Shown one piece after another: positions 44,095 to 52,345 of a stretch of DNA of 64,000 bases; position 1 is the stretch's first letter; every line of letters starts with the position of its first letter. The position numbers and the translations under genes are program-made. Location: assembly GCA_002839825.1 (NCBI GenBank), contig PGYU01000005.1, positions 186,001 through 250,000 on the forward strand, in the 5' to 3' direction. Source of the DNA: Ignavibacteriae bacterium HGW-Ignavibacteriae-1. Lineage in GTDB: Bacteria; Bacteroidota; Ignavibacteria; Kapaibacteriales; UBA2268. A model generated the notes under the pieces. That model worked only from the letters and a program-made list of their open reading frames with translations. It searched no databases and was not told the origin of the DNA.

Positions 44095-45495
44095 ATGAAT
44101 AATCACGAATGCGACGTTTTAGTTATCGGCTCAGGTCCCGGCGGTTATGTAGCTGCCATCAGAGCTTCACAATTAGGATTGAGTGCGATTTGTGTCGAAA
44201 AAGGCGATATCGGCGGAGTGTGTTTGAATATCGGTTGTATCCCTACCAAAGCATTGCTCAAAAGCGCTGAATATATGCACTTCCTTTCCCATGCCTCAGA
44301 TTTCGGCTTCGGAATTGAAAATATCAATGTTGATTACCCGAAAGTTATTGAACGCTCCCGCAAAGTTGCAAGTCAAATGTCTCGTGGCGTCCAATCTCTT
44401 TTCAAAAAATATAAAGTCAATACCGTTGTCGGTCATGGCAAAATTGTATCGAAAAATACTGTCGAAGTCAGCGACCCTGAAGGCAAAGCGACTGATACAA
44501 TCAAAGCAAAACATATAATAATTGCGACCGGGGCGCGACCCAGAATTTTCCCGGGAATCGAAGTTGACCGCAAGAAAATCATCACTTCAACTCAAGCTTT
44601 GCTCGGAACCACTTTACCAAAATCTATCATCGTGATGGGTGCAGGTGCGATTGGTGTCGAATTTGCATACTTCTTCAACGCTTTCGGAGCGAAAGTGACA
44701 ATAGTTGAATATATGGACAGAATTTTGCCAATCGAAGATGTCGATATTTCAAAAGAATTGGAACGCCATTTCCGCAAATCGGGAATTGAGCTTAAAACTA
44801 AAAATATGGTAAAATCTGCTGTCGCCAAAGGTGATGGGGTAGAAGTAACTGTCGAAAAAGACGGCAAAACTGAAGTCCTTACTGCAGATATGGCTTTGAA
44901 CGCTATCGGTATCCAAGCTAACACCGAGAATATCGGCTTGGAAGACGTCGGCGTTCATACCGAAAAAGGATTTATTAAGGTTGACAAATATTGCAAAACA
45001 AACGTTGATGGCATTTATGCAATCGGAGACGTTGCCGGAGCTCCATGGTTAGCACATAAAGCATCCGCAGAAGCTGTGACATTAGCTGAATATTTGGCAG
45101 GGCACGGTGGCGAAGGCATAGATTACAACAATATCCCGGGATGTACATATTGCAATCCACAAGTGGCAAGCGTTGGTTTGACTGAGGAAAAAGCGAAAGC
45201 CGAAGGCTACGACGTCAAAATCGGCAAATTCCCTTTTACTGCAAGCGGCAAAGCACACGGAATCGGCGAAGCAAAAGGTTTTGTCAAATTGGTCTTCGAT
45301 GCCAAATATGGCGAATTGCTCGGTGCACACATGATTGGACCCGACGTAACTGAAATGATTGCAGAAATGGGATTGGCACGCTCTCTCGGAGCTACTGCCG
45401 AAACAATCTATAAGACCATTCACGCTCACCCGACTTTGAGTGAAGCAGTCATGGAAGCGGCAGCCCAAGCATACGGCGAAGCTGTGAATATTTAA
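44095..45495 (+). CDS. lpdA: Dihydrolipoyl dehydrogenase
   Basis: Flavoprotein disulfide reductase of 466 residues, the E3 part of 2-oxoacid dehydrogenase or glycine-cleavage complexes. The FAD motif VIGSGPGGYVAAIRA is followed by the redox pair GGVCLNIGCIPTK (Cys43, Cys48), the NAD motif VMGAGAIGVEFAYFF, AIGDVAGAPWLAHKASAE and the C-terminal catalytic HAHPTLSEAVMEA. No E1 or E2 gene is adjacent. It is followed by the palindrome-rich spacer. Confidence 0.95.
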   Translation: MNNHECDVLVIGSGPGGYVAAIRASQLGLSAICVEKGDIGGVCLNIGCIPTKALLKSAEYMHFLSHASDFGFGIENINVDYPKVIERSRKVASQMSRGVQSLFKKYKVNTVVGHGKIVSKNTVEVSDPEGKATDTIKAKHIIIATGARPRIFPGIEVDRKKIITSTQALLGTTLPKSIIVMGAGAIGVEFAYFFNAFGAKVTIVEYMDRILPIEDVDISKELERHFRKSGIELKTKNMVKSAVAKGDGVEVTVEKDGKTEVLTADMALNAIGIQANTENIGLEDVGVHTEKGFIKVDKYCKTNVDGIYAIGDVAGAPWLAHKASAEAVTLAEYLAGHGGEGIDYNNIPGCTYCNPQVASVGLTEEKAKAEGYDVKIGKFPFTASGKAHGIGEAKGFVKLVFDAKYGELLGAHMIGPDVTEMIAEMGLARSLGATAETIYKTIHAHPTLSEAVMEAAAQAYGEAVNI

Positions 45496-45619
45496 GATTA
45501 CCAAGAAAAACGAAGAAACCTCACCCCGACCCTCTCCGAAGGAGAGGGAGTAAAACAACCAAAATACCCCAAAACCCGTTCCCCCTCTATCAAGAGGGGG
45601 TTAGGGGGTGTGTTGTTTT

Positions 45620-45670
45620 TTCTCGTCCTGAAATACGTTGACAAACATAGCCCATGAATTTATTCGTGGG
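45620..45670 (+). repeat. Repeat element, inverted relative to 48018-48059
   Basis: Begins TTCTCGTCCTGAAATAC and continues GTTGACAAACATAGCCCATG to a CCCATGAAT/ATTCGTGGG hairpin. About 42 bases recur in reverse orientation at 48018-48059 with few differences. Confidence 0.75.
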
Positions 45671-45771
45671 GTTTGAAACGAACGTAAACATAGCCCACGG
45701 TTTTAACCGTGGGAAAAGATAAGACAACCACCCCGTCTGCTTCGCAGACACCCCTCAAGAGGGGAATTAAA

Positions 45772-45805
45772 ATTGTAGGGACACGGCGCGCCGTGTCCCT
45801 ACAAT
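45772..45805 (+). repeat. Perfect 34-base palindrome
   Basis: Two 17-base arms without a spacer: ATTGTAGGGACACGGCG and its exact complement, with GGCGCGCC at the centre. The repeat at 45813-45833 plus its flank (TTTCTGTCCCTAC) belongs to the same GTAGGGACA-type family. Confidence 0.9.
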
Positions 45806-45992
45806 AGCAAAAGGACAGAACGCTTTTCTGTCCCTACAAAATCCCCCCGCTCCCTGAGCCTGTCGAAGGGTCGCGGTGAGGTGATCTAATTTTTTTTTCC
45901 ACATTTCCCAAATTTTTCCCTAATTTTGAGATAATTTCGGCGTTCATGTGTCATAGTATATATATACGGAACAAGTATTTCAAGGAAATTTT

Positions 45993-47210
45993 ATGAAAAG
46001 AGCATTTTTATTTCTCGCAGTAGCAATACTGTATTGCAACTTTACTCTGGCTCAAGAGCCTGACCCCGACCCCAATCTGCTATGGAAGACTGAAAATGGT
46101 TACAATTCATTTGTTATACACCCCAATGGCAATATAATTGCATCTAAGGGACTGGCTGTGACTGAGTTAAACGGAAATACTGGTGAAGTAATCCGTGAAT
46201 TTCCATTTTACTTTGAGTTTTATGCTTTGAGTCGCGACGGTAAGTATCTGGCAGGTGGTATTGATAGTCTTATTGTCATTGATTATGAGACAGGTGAAAT
46301 AGTTAAAAAGTTAGACGTAGAAAGCTCAAGTCGTGTTGATTTTATGCCGGACAATGAACGTCTCTTGATAAGAACATCTTATGAAGAATCGGAAAAACAA
46401 TTTTGTCTTTATAATTACATTACCGACGAAAAGAGCTTTTTTGGAGTAGGTAGCAATATAGGCATCTGGAATTTTACTATTTCACCCGATGGTAAATTTT
46501 TAGCAATAGGTGGATTTATTTTCCATCCTGGAGGTGAAAATCAGACCATACTTTTACTTTATGATGCGGTAACTTGGAAACCAATTAAAAATTTAGCAAC
46601 AATAGATGCTGATAATGAAGTCAACTCAATTAAATTTTCGCCTGATTCAAGATTTGTAGGATTTGGATTGAATGGAGAACATTTACATGTATATAATATA
46701 GAAAATTTATCACTTCACAAATATTATGATTCTGCTTTTGGTTTTGGTTTTTTCACTAATGATTTTATTACAATAGTGGGTGCGTCTTTAAAACCACTAT
46801 TTTTGAAAATAGTCCAATTGGGTAATAACGAGATTATATATACCAAGAAAAAATTTTCAGGATATCCCGAACATAACGAAACTAATAATTCAATGGTTTT
46901 GCTAAATGAAATAATACATTGCTATGATTTTGAAAAAATCTTTATAGGTGCAAGTATAGATACCGAAAACTTGGCTCCGTTTACTTTTGAATACAAAGAT
47001 AAAACTTTGCACATCAAAAATCCAAATTTTAAATCTTCACAAATAACCGGTCAAATCGCAGATTTAAACGGCAAAATCATTCGTGAATTGGAATTTAACA
47101 AACCAACATGCAACCTTCCCATACCCCTTGAGTTGCTCAGCGGCACATACTTTTTACATATCAAAGATGGCGGAAAGGAATATGTTAGTAAATTTTGGGT
47201 GGTGAATTAA
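45993..47210 (+). CDS. Secreted beta-propeller-like protein with T9SS sorting domain
   Basis: Protein of 405 residues with a signal peptide (about 1-20, ending TLAQ). The central part has WD40/YVTN-like repeats: VIHPNGNIIASKG, LSRDGKYLAGG, DFMPDNERLLI, ISPDGKFLAIGG and KFSPDSRFVGFG. A short T9SS-type C-terminal domain follows (IKNPNFKSSQITGQ, ADLNGKIIRE, LLSGTYFLHIKDG and VSKFWVVN). It is probably a cell-surface or released binding protein; ligand unknown. It lies within the repeat-rich island and its base composition is slightly lower in GC than the flanks. Confidence 0.75.
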   Translation: MKRAFLFLAVAILYCNFTLAQEPDPDPNLLWKTENGYNSFVIHPNGNIIASKGLAVTELNGNTGEVIREFPFYFEFYALSRDGKYLAGGIDSLIVIDYETGEIVKKLDVESSSRVDFMPDNERLLIRTSYEESEKQFCLYNYITDEKSFFGVGSNIGIWNFTISPDGKFLAIGGFIFHPGGENQTILLLYDAVTWKPIKNLATIDADNEVNSIKFSPDSRFVGFGLNGEHLHVYNIENLSLHKYYDSAFGFGFFTNDFITIVGASLKPLFLKIVQLGNNEIIYTKKKFSGYPEHNETNNSMVLLNEIIHCYDFEKIFIGASIDTENLAPFTFEYKDKTLHIKNPNFKSSQITGQIADLNGKIIRELEFNKPTCNLPIPLELLSGTYFLHIKDGGKEYVSKFWVVN

Positions 47211-47212
47211 TA

Positions 47213-47277
47213 AGAAATCCCCCTTAATCCCCCTTTGAAAGGAGGAAAGCGAGCTTGCGAGCAGGGGGATTTGTATT
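47213..47277 (+). repeat. Direct repeat, left copy (brackets the toxin-antitoxin pair)
   Basis: About 65 bases: AAATCCCCC...GGGGGATTT with inner TTAATCCCCCTTTG and AAAGCGAGCTTGCGAGCAG. Recurs in the same orientation at 48064-48132. Confidence 0.85.
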
Positions 47278-47341
47278 GTTAGTCCTAAAATATAATATCG
47301 ATTTGTACGTATAAAATATTAGAATATATACGTGAGAATAT

Positions 47342-47587
47342 ATGGATACGAAACTGACATTAAATATTGATAAAAGCATTGTTGAAGAGGCTAAATTGCT
47401 CGCTAAATCAAAAAAGACGAGTCTGTCGCAATTGATTGAGAATTACCTTAATTCGTTGATTAATAATAATCGCGGCGACATTGCAATTTCTCCTTTAGTT
47501 GCTGAACTTTCAGGCGTTATTGAAATTGAATCGGATGTTGATGCCCGAGACGATTATGCCGAATACCTCATGAACAAATATCAATAA
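47342..47587 (+). CDS. Antitoxin, DUF6364-like
   Basis: Protein of 81 residues starting MDTKLTLNIDKSIVEEAKLL, then AKSKKTSLSQLIENYLNSL. This ribbon-helix-helix-like N-terminus is typical of antitoxins of PIN-domain toxins (DUF6364 type). The C-terminal half is acidic (EIESDVDARDDYAEYL) and should wrap the toxin. It lies 6 bases before the toxin gene, in the usual antitoxin-first order, and such pairs normally repress their own transcription. Confidence 0.82.
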   Translation: MDTKLTLNIDKSIVEEAKLLAKSKKTSLSQLIENYLNSLINNNRGDIAISPLVAELSGVIEIESDVDARDDYAEYLMNKYQ

Positions 47588-47593
47588 TCGAAA

Positions 47594-48016
47594 ATGAAAA
47601 ACATTTTCATAGACAATGATATTGTTCTTGATTTGTTAACGATGCGTCAACCGCACTACGAAGCCGTTGCTAAAGTTTTTACTCTTGCTGAAAATGGAAA
47701 AATCAAACTTTCGGTCTCACCATTGACTTTTGCCAATACCAATTATATTTTGTCGAAGAAATTATCGGCAATCCGGAGTCGCGAAATTCTTGGTAAATTG
47801 AGAATGTTAGTCAATATACTGCCAATTACAGCAAAAACTATTGATATGGCATTGACCGATGCTTTGTTTAAAGATTTTGAAGATGCAATACAATATCATA
47901 CCGCATTGCAAAACAGACAAGATATAATTTTAACTCGGAATTTGAAGGATTTCAAAAAGTCGAAATTGCCGGTTATGACAGCTTCTGAATATCTTTCAGC
48001 ATCAGAGAATATCTAA
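47594..48016 (+). CDS. PIN-domain toxin (VapC-like ribonuclease)
   Basis: Protein of 140 residues. The PIN-domain acidic residues are seen in FIDNDIVLDLL (first Asp), DFEDAIQYHTAL (second acidic cluster) and ILTRNLKDF (third Asp). The N-terminus and length match VapC-type endoribonucleases, which cut tRNA or rRNA when the antitoxin is lost. It follows the antitoxin by 6 bases. The pair is bracketed by direct repeats. No bacteriophage or plasmid genes surround it. Confidence 0.85.
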   Translation: MKNIFIDNDIVLDLLTMRQPHYEAVAKVFTLAENGKIKLSVSPLTFANTNYILSKKLSAIRSREILGKLRMLVNILPITAKTIDMALTDALFKDFEDAIQYHTALQNRQDIILTRNLKDFKKSKLPVMTASEYLSASENI

Positions 48017-48017
48017 T

Positions 48018-48059
48018 AAATTCGTGGGCTATGTTTGTCAATGTTTTAGGACGAGAAAC
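48018..48059 (-). repeat. Inverted copy of the 45620-45670 element
   Basis: On the minus strand: GTTTCTCGTCCTAAAACATT then GACAAACATAGCCCACGAAT, nearly the same as 45620-45660. The stop of the toxin gene lies directly to its left. Confidence 0.75.
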
Positions 48060-48063
48060 AAAA

Positions 48064-48132
48064 TAAGAAATCCACCTTAATCCCCCTTTGCCAAAGGGGG
48101 AAAGCGAGCTTGCGAGCAGGGGGATTTGTATT
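48064..48132 (+). repeat. Direct repeat, right copy
   Basis: Near-identical to 47213-47277 with a perfect inner hairpin CCCCCTTTG/CAAAGGGGG; the left copy has lost part of this arm. About 850 bases separate the copies. Confidence 0.85.
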
Positions 48133-48138
48133 TTTACC

Positions 48139-49380
48139 CTACTCATACCTGCTTTGTGAGTCGAAATTTTTCAGAATGTCTTTGATGGCATCTTTGTGAA
48201 CGAGGAAACAGGTCATTTTGAGCTTGATGTAATCTTCGTGGAATAAGTAATAGCCTTTGAACTTTCCGTTATTGGCGCCGCTTCCCGAATCTTTTATCAA
48301 ATACCATGTACCGCTTTCGTTTTCGAACCAACCGCATAGATGTATTGCGTGGTCGTCGCCTGTGCTGCCATTGCTGAAACGGAATTGACGCGCATTGTCA
48401 TCAATATAGGCTGAAGGGATGTCAAAACTCGGCACTACGGCGGCATCGGCATAGGAATAAATTCCCGCTTCGGACACATCACCGCTCAATGTCATCGAAT
48501 AGCCGTTGCGAATCGCACTTCTGAGCCCCGACATGAAATCGTTTAGCGGAATATTGTAGTAATCATGCGATTTCCACCAATTGTCCGGCACATCATAAAT
48601 TGTTTTCTTCCCAAATCCTTGTTCGTAGAGAGACATCATATCTACATAATCGTCCGGGTTCAGCTTCACAACGTCATCGCGGAAGGTCTTTGGTGTGTAT
48701 TTTTTTCCGTTCCAAGTGAAGTCGGTTGGTGGCTCGCCCATGTATTTGTTCAAAATGGATTTGATATTGTCCAAAACTTGTTGTTCGTTCCAAATGTTAT
48801 TCGTTTTGCAAAAATCGAGATAGGATTTCATTTCAGTAACCATTTTACTGTGGTTGTGATATTCTTGTCCGGGAAGCATTCCTGTGTAAACTTCGTTAGG
48901 AACACAACCATATTCTTTCCACATTGCCATAACGGCATTGGTTTGCGAACCTTCGCTAAATTCTGAATCACCTCGTTCGGAAATGAATCGCCGAGCTTTT
49001 TCGATATATTGATACCAAACTGTGTGCATTTCCGAAAGTTTGATTTCCTTGTTGTGAATGCGTTTCAGTTCAGATTCAAAAAATGAAGTCGCTGCAAAGC
49101 ACCAGCAAGTACCTGTGGATGCTTGCTTGACAGGGTCATTATGCCACACGCTTTTGAATCCGTCGAGATTGTCGGGAACTTTGATATTGGAAAAATCGAG
49201 CATGAAACGTTTTTTTTGTGCTTTCTCTTTTTTCTCAAATTTTTCAATATGGACCTTCATGCTGTCCCAAGTTTCATTTTTGGGTTCAATCATCATACCT
49301 TTGTCAATTCGTGGTTGCTGATTGAAAGCGGCTTGCGAGCTTATAATTGCTACGAAAATTATTAAAATATACTTTTTCAT
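48139..49380 (-). CDS. Secreted C1-family (bleomycin-hydrolase/PepC-like) peptidase
   Basis: Protein of 413 residues with a signal peptide (about 1-20). The catalytic-Cys region VKQASTGTCWCFAATSF (Gln86, Cys92) and the catalytic His in GDDHAIHLCGW match the aminopeptidase C/bleomycin hydrolase branch of papain-like peptidases. The third position, normally Asn in a NSWG motif, reads KDSGSG, so Asp may replace Asn. Members normally are cytoplasmic, whereas the signal peptide here points to the periplasm, as in several Bacteroidota homologues. A -7 box (TATATTTG on the minus strand at 49409-49416) precedes it. Confidence 0.82.
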   Translation of the reverse strand: MKKYILIIFVAIISSQAAFNQQPRIDKGMMIEPKNETWDSMKVHIEKFEKKEKAQKKRFMLDFSNIKVPDNLDGFKSVWHNDPVKQASTGTCWCFAATSFFESELKRIHNKEIKLSEMHTVWYQYIEKARRFISERGDSEFSEGSQTNAVMAMWKEYGCVPNEVYTGMLPGQEYHNHSKMVTEMKSYLDFCKTNNIWNEQQVLDNIKSILNKYMGEPPTDFTWNGKKYTPKTFRDDVVKLNPDDYVDMMSLYEQGFGKKTIYDVPDNWWKSHDYYNIPLNDFMSGLRSAIRNGYSMTLSGDVSEAGIYSYADAAVVPSFDIPSAYIDDNARQFRFSNGSTGDDHAIHLCGWFENESGTWYLIKDSGSGANNGKFKGYYLFHEDYIKLKMTCFLVHKDAIKDILKNFDSQSRYE

Positions 49381-49521
49381 TTGTCACCTGAATAGAATTT
49401 TGATTTTTCAAATATACATATTTTTAAAATTATGAAAAAAATCAAGACATGATTATGCAATTTCAAAATTTTTATTGATTATATTTGCATGATTTAGTAA
49501 TCAAAATTGATATTTTGCAGA

Positions 49522-51594
49522 ATGAAGCAGGAAAATAAAATTTTATACATGTTAAAGCAACTAAGCCTTTCATTAATATTCCTTTTGTTGTTCACTTTCA
49601 GCAGCCATGCCGATAACGGTGATACAGCCACAGATTCGTCAGCAGACAGCGTAAACTACGAACTCAAACCTCGATTTGGGCTTTATGGACATTTCTCGTA
49701 TAATCTCCACACAGCAGATTTTTCCAAATTACCGAATGTAGCAGGATGCTGCCCGAATTATAGCTTCGGGACAGGCACCGGATTTGCATTCGGTGGATTG
49801 TTCGAATATCCTTGGGATGAGAAACTGCATCTAACTGTACGATTGGGCTATTCAAGCTATGACGGAACTTTGTCTGAAGATGAGCCGAGAACTATCATCA
49901 TTGATGGAGTGTCTCAAATCGGAATTTTCGAACATAGCATTCAAGCCAATTATGGCACAATCGGAATTGAACCTATGGCAGGATATTATTTCATGCCGGA
50001 TTTGATTGCATATGCAGGTTTCCGAATCGGATATTTAGCAAATGCACACTATATCCAAACCGAGAAAATTATCTCGCCATCTGATAGAGGCACTTATAAT
50101 GATGGCACACGCGAGCGGAATTTATCTTTTGGCGACATTCCCGATGTTTCGGACATTCAGTTTGGAATCAAAATCGGAGCGGGATCTCATTTCCCGATGA
50201 ATAAGGACAAATCTGTGATTCTATCACCGGAAGTGTTCTTTACATTTAATGCAACTCCGGTAGTAAAGGGAGTAAGTTGGAATGCTCATTCGATTAGCGG
50301 CGGAGTTTCGGTCAAATATAAGGAACCACCACCACCGCCACCGCCACCGCCACCACCACCATCGCCACCGTTTCCGGAACCGGATTTGCCTATAGCTCCA
50401 CCGGTATTGGATGCATCTGTAATGATTGTAAAAGTAGATTCACTTGGCAAAGTAGATAAAAATTTCAACATTAAGATTGAAGATTTTGTTTCGCTCAATT
50501 TGCGTCCATTGTTGACATATGTGTTCTTTGATTCTTTGTCATCGGACATTCCGAGCAGATATAAAAGGTTGAATCCGAACCAAACTGAATCTTATACAAA
50601 TAAGGATTTGCAAAATTTAGATGCACTCGAAACATATTATCATGTCTTGAATATTGTGGGCAAACGCATGAGGGATTATCCTGATGCAACGATAAAAATC
50701 ACAGGCTGCAACTCCAACATCGGCGAGGAACGCAACAACAAGGATTTGTCGAGAGATAGAGCCGTGAATGTTCGAGATTATTTACGAGATGTTTGGGGAA
50801 TTGAAGGTACTAGAATGCCGATTGACAGTCGCAATTTGCCGTTAAAAGCTACTCGTGATGACGAGCCCGGAGGTTCTGAAGAAAACCGTCGCGTCGAAAT
50901 TACTTCCACTGATTGGCGTATCACCGAGCCTGTTGTGACTATTGATACACTTAGAATTATAAGCGATTATGATTTGAGATTTATCACAGAAACGAAATCT
51001 GCCGTTGGCATCAAGGATTGGAAAGTAAATGCCAGCTTTGACGGTAATGAATTGGTAAATTTCAAAGGTTCGGGCAACCCCAAGAAGGAACTCGATTGGG
51101 AATTGAACGACAAAACACCATATTATCCGCGCACTGCAGGAAATATTTTCTATTCAATCCAAGTTACAGATAGTTTGGGTCAGACTTTGGAATCGCCTAA
51201 AAACAGATTGCCAATTGAACAGTTAACTATAGACCGTAAGCGACTCGAGCGAATTCAAGATAAGGAATTCGAATATTACAGCTTAATTTTGTTCGATTTC
51301 GGTAAGCATGAATTGCATTCCGAGCACAGAAAAGTTTTGGACTTCATCAAAGAACGGGCAACTGAAAAATCACAAATTTATGTTCGTGGATATACAGATG
51401 CTATGGGCGACGACGATGTGAATAAGCGATTATCCGAACGCAGAGCGAAATCTGTAGCAGACAGACTCAAACTCAAAAATGCTATCGTCGAAGGTATCGG
51501 CGAAGATATGTTGCTTTATAGCAATGACACCCCAGAAGGAAGATTTTACTGCCGTACAGTTCAAATAATTATCGAAACACCGGTTGAAGATTAA
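49522..51594 (+). CDS. Outer-membrane protein with proline hinge and two OmpA-like domains
   Basis: Protein of about 690 residues. A signal peptide (ending SSHAD) is followed by an N-terminal eight-strand-type barrel (about 45-265, FGLYGHFSYNLH to WNAHSISGGVSVKY). A proline run (about 12-13 Pro plus Ser) comes next. Two OmpA/MotB-like peptidoglycan-binding domains follow: the first with IKITGCNSNIGEE and LSRDRAVNVRDYL, the second with LILFDFGKHELHSEH, IYVRGYTDAMGDD and LSERRAKSVADRL. The start is the ATG at 49522; one at 49549 would also retain the signal. The role is probably to tie the outer membrane to the wall. Confidence 0.85.
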   Translation: MKQENKILYMLKQLSLSLIFLLLFTFSSHADNGDTATDSSADSVNYELKPRFGLYGHFSYNLHTADFSKLPNVAGCCPNYSFGTGTGFAFGGLFEYPWDEKLHLTVRLGYSSYDGTLSEDEPRTIIIDGVSQIGIFEHSIQANYGTIGIEPMAGYYFMPDLIAYAGFRIGYLANAHYIQTEKIISPSDRGTYNDGTRERNLSFGDIPDVSDIQFGIKIGAGSHFPMNKDKSVILSPEVFFTFNATPVVKGVSWNAHSISGGVSVKYKEPPPPPPPPPPPPSPPFPEPDLPIAPPVLDASVMIVKVDSLGKVDKNFNIKIEDFVSLNLRPLLTYVFFDSLSSDIPSRYKRLNPNQTESYTNKDLQNLDALETYYHVLNIVGKRMRDYPDATIKITGCNSNIGEERNNKDLSRDRAVNVRDYLRDVWGIEGTRMPIDSRNLPLKATRDDEPGGSEENRRVEITSTDWRITEPVVTIDTLRIISDYDLRFITETKSAVGIKDWKVNASFDGNELVNFKGSGNPKKELDWELNDKTPYYPRTAGNIFYSIQVTDSLGQTLESPKNRLPIEQLTIDRKRLERIQDKEFEYYSLILFDFGKHELHSEHRKVLDFIKERATEKSQIYVRGYTDAMGDDDVNKRLSERRAKSVADRLKLKNAIVEGIGEDMLLYSNDTPEGRFYCRTVQIIIETPVED

Positions 51595-51664
51595 ATTCAC
51601 TTGTTTTTTTTGATGATAGTGATTATATTGTGTTTGAATTTTTTAACATTAAAAATTTTATTCT

Positions 51665-52345
51665 ATGGAATTGACACTTGCTGAAGAATTGCTTTTGCTT
51701 GGCATGGATGACAAAACCGGTGAAATACTATTATCGGTATCAACCGCTCTGCCATTTGGATTAGCAGGAGCCTTGTTATTAGACTTATTTATAGCTAAAA
51801 AAATCGAGATTCGTGACGAAAAAATTTACTCAATTGATTCATCACCTACGGACAATAAATTGCTTGATGAAGCACATGGACTGATTCAAGTGAAAGTAGA
51901 GCCCGAAAATACTTCATTTTGGATAAAGAATTTCAATTCGTCAATTGATGATTTGACTGAAAAAATCATCACAGGACTTGTTGACAGAGGTGTTTTGAAG
52001 CGTGAAGAGAAGAAGATTCTTTGGCTGATTCCCGTAGAAAGATTCCCCACCCAAGACCCAATGCCCGAAGTATTGAGCCGAATCGCCATCAGACGCATCG
52101 TTTTGGAAAATGAAGAGCCTGACAACCGTACTTTAGCCTTATTGAGTTTGATAAAAGCATCAAATTTGATTGATGAGCTTTTCCTTAAAGATGAACGTCG
52201 CCAAGCTGCGAATATAATCGAAGATTACATAAAAAATGAAAGAATAGGCAAAGTTGTAGCCGATATTAATAACGAAGTAACAGCAATTATCGCCTCTTCA
52301 GTAGCGGGTTCAGTTGCTGCGGCAAGTGTTGTAGGGAACTTTTGA
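51665..52345 (+). CDS. GPP34 (Golgi phosphoprotein 3-like) family protein
   Basis: Protein of 226 residues. MELTLAEELLLLGMDDKTGE, the helix LPFGLAGALLLDLFIAKKIE and the C-terminal helices LTEKIITGLVDRGVLKREEK match the GPP34 family. Eukaryotic GOLPH3 members bind phosphatidylinositol-4-phosphate and retain glycosyltransferases; the bacterial function is not known, although the membrane-associating hydrophobic beta-hairpin is conserved. Its stop codon overlaps the start of the YkvA-like gene (TGATG). A DUF5684 membrane protein comes next, so a membrane-linked operon is likely. Confidence 0.85.
   Translation: MELTLAEELLLLGMDDKTGEILLSVSTALPFGLAGALLLDLFIAKKIEIRDEKIYSIDSSPTDNKLLDEAHGLIQVKVEPENTSFWIKNFNSSIDDLTEKIITGLVDRGVLKREEKKILWLIPVERFPTQDPMPEVLSRIAIRRIVLENEEPDNRTLALLSLIKASNLIDELFLKDERRQAANIIEDYIKNERIGKVVADINNEVTAIIASSVAGSVAAASVVGNF

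Larger units (their letters stand above)
45530..45875 (+). repeat. Cluster of palindromic repeats in the 497-base spacer after lpdA
   Basis: The spacer 45496-45992 holds at least eight hairpins: 45530-45548 (CCCTCTCC/GGAGAGGG), 45581-45600 (CCCCCTCT/AGAGGGGG), 45651-45670, 45694-45713 (CCCACGGTT/AACCGTGGG), 45735-45749 (GTCTGC/GCAGAC), 45751-45764 (CCCCTC/GAGGGG), 45772-45805 and 45813-45833 (GGACAGAA/TTCTGTCC). The element is much richer in GC than the surroundings. No array spacing and no coding frame. It resembles stacked REP-type or miniature elements. Confidence 0.8.

Noticed and set aside
45530-45875. Possible CRISPR array
   Set aside because: The hairpins belong to several different families with irregular spacing and no conserved direct repeat or unique spacers; no cas gene is near.
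47213-48132. Composite transposon carrying the toxin-antitoxin pair
   Set aside because: The flanking repeats are only about 65 bases, have no transposase and no visible target-site duplication; described as repeats only.
49488-49521. Promoter of the OmpA gene at TATATTTG (49480-49487)
   Set aside because: The -7 box is good but no TTTG is found 19-21 bases upstream, so I did not list it.
50286-50549. Glycine-rich minus-strand frame
   Set aside because: It is the complement of the proline-codon run of the OmpA protein; the glycine run is a mirror artefact.
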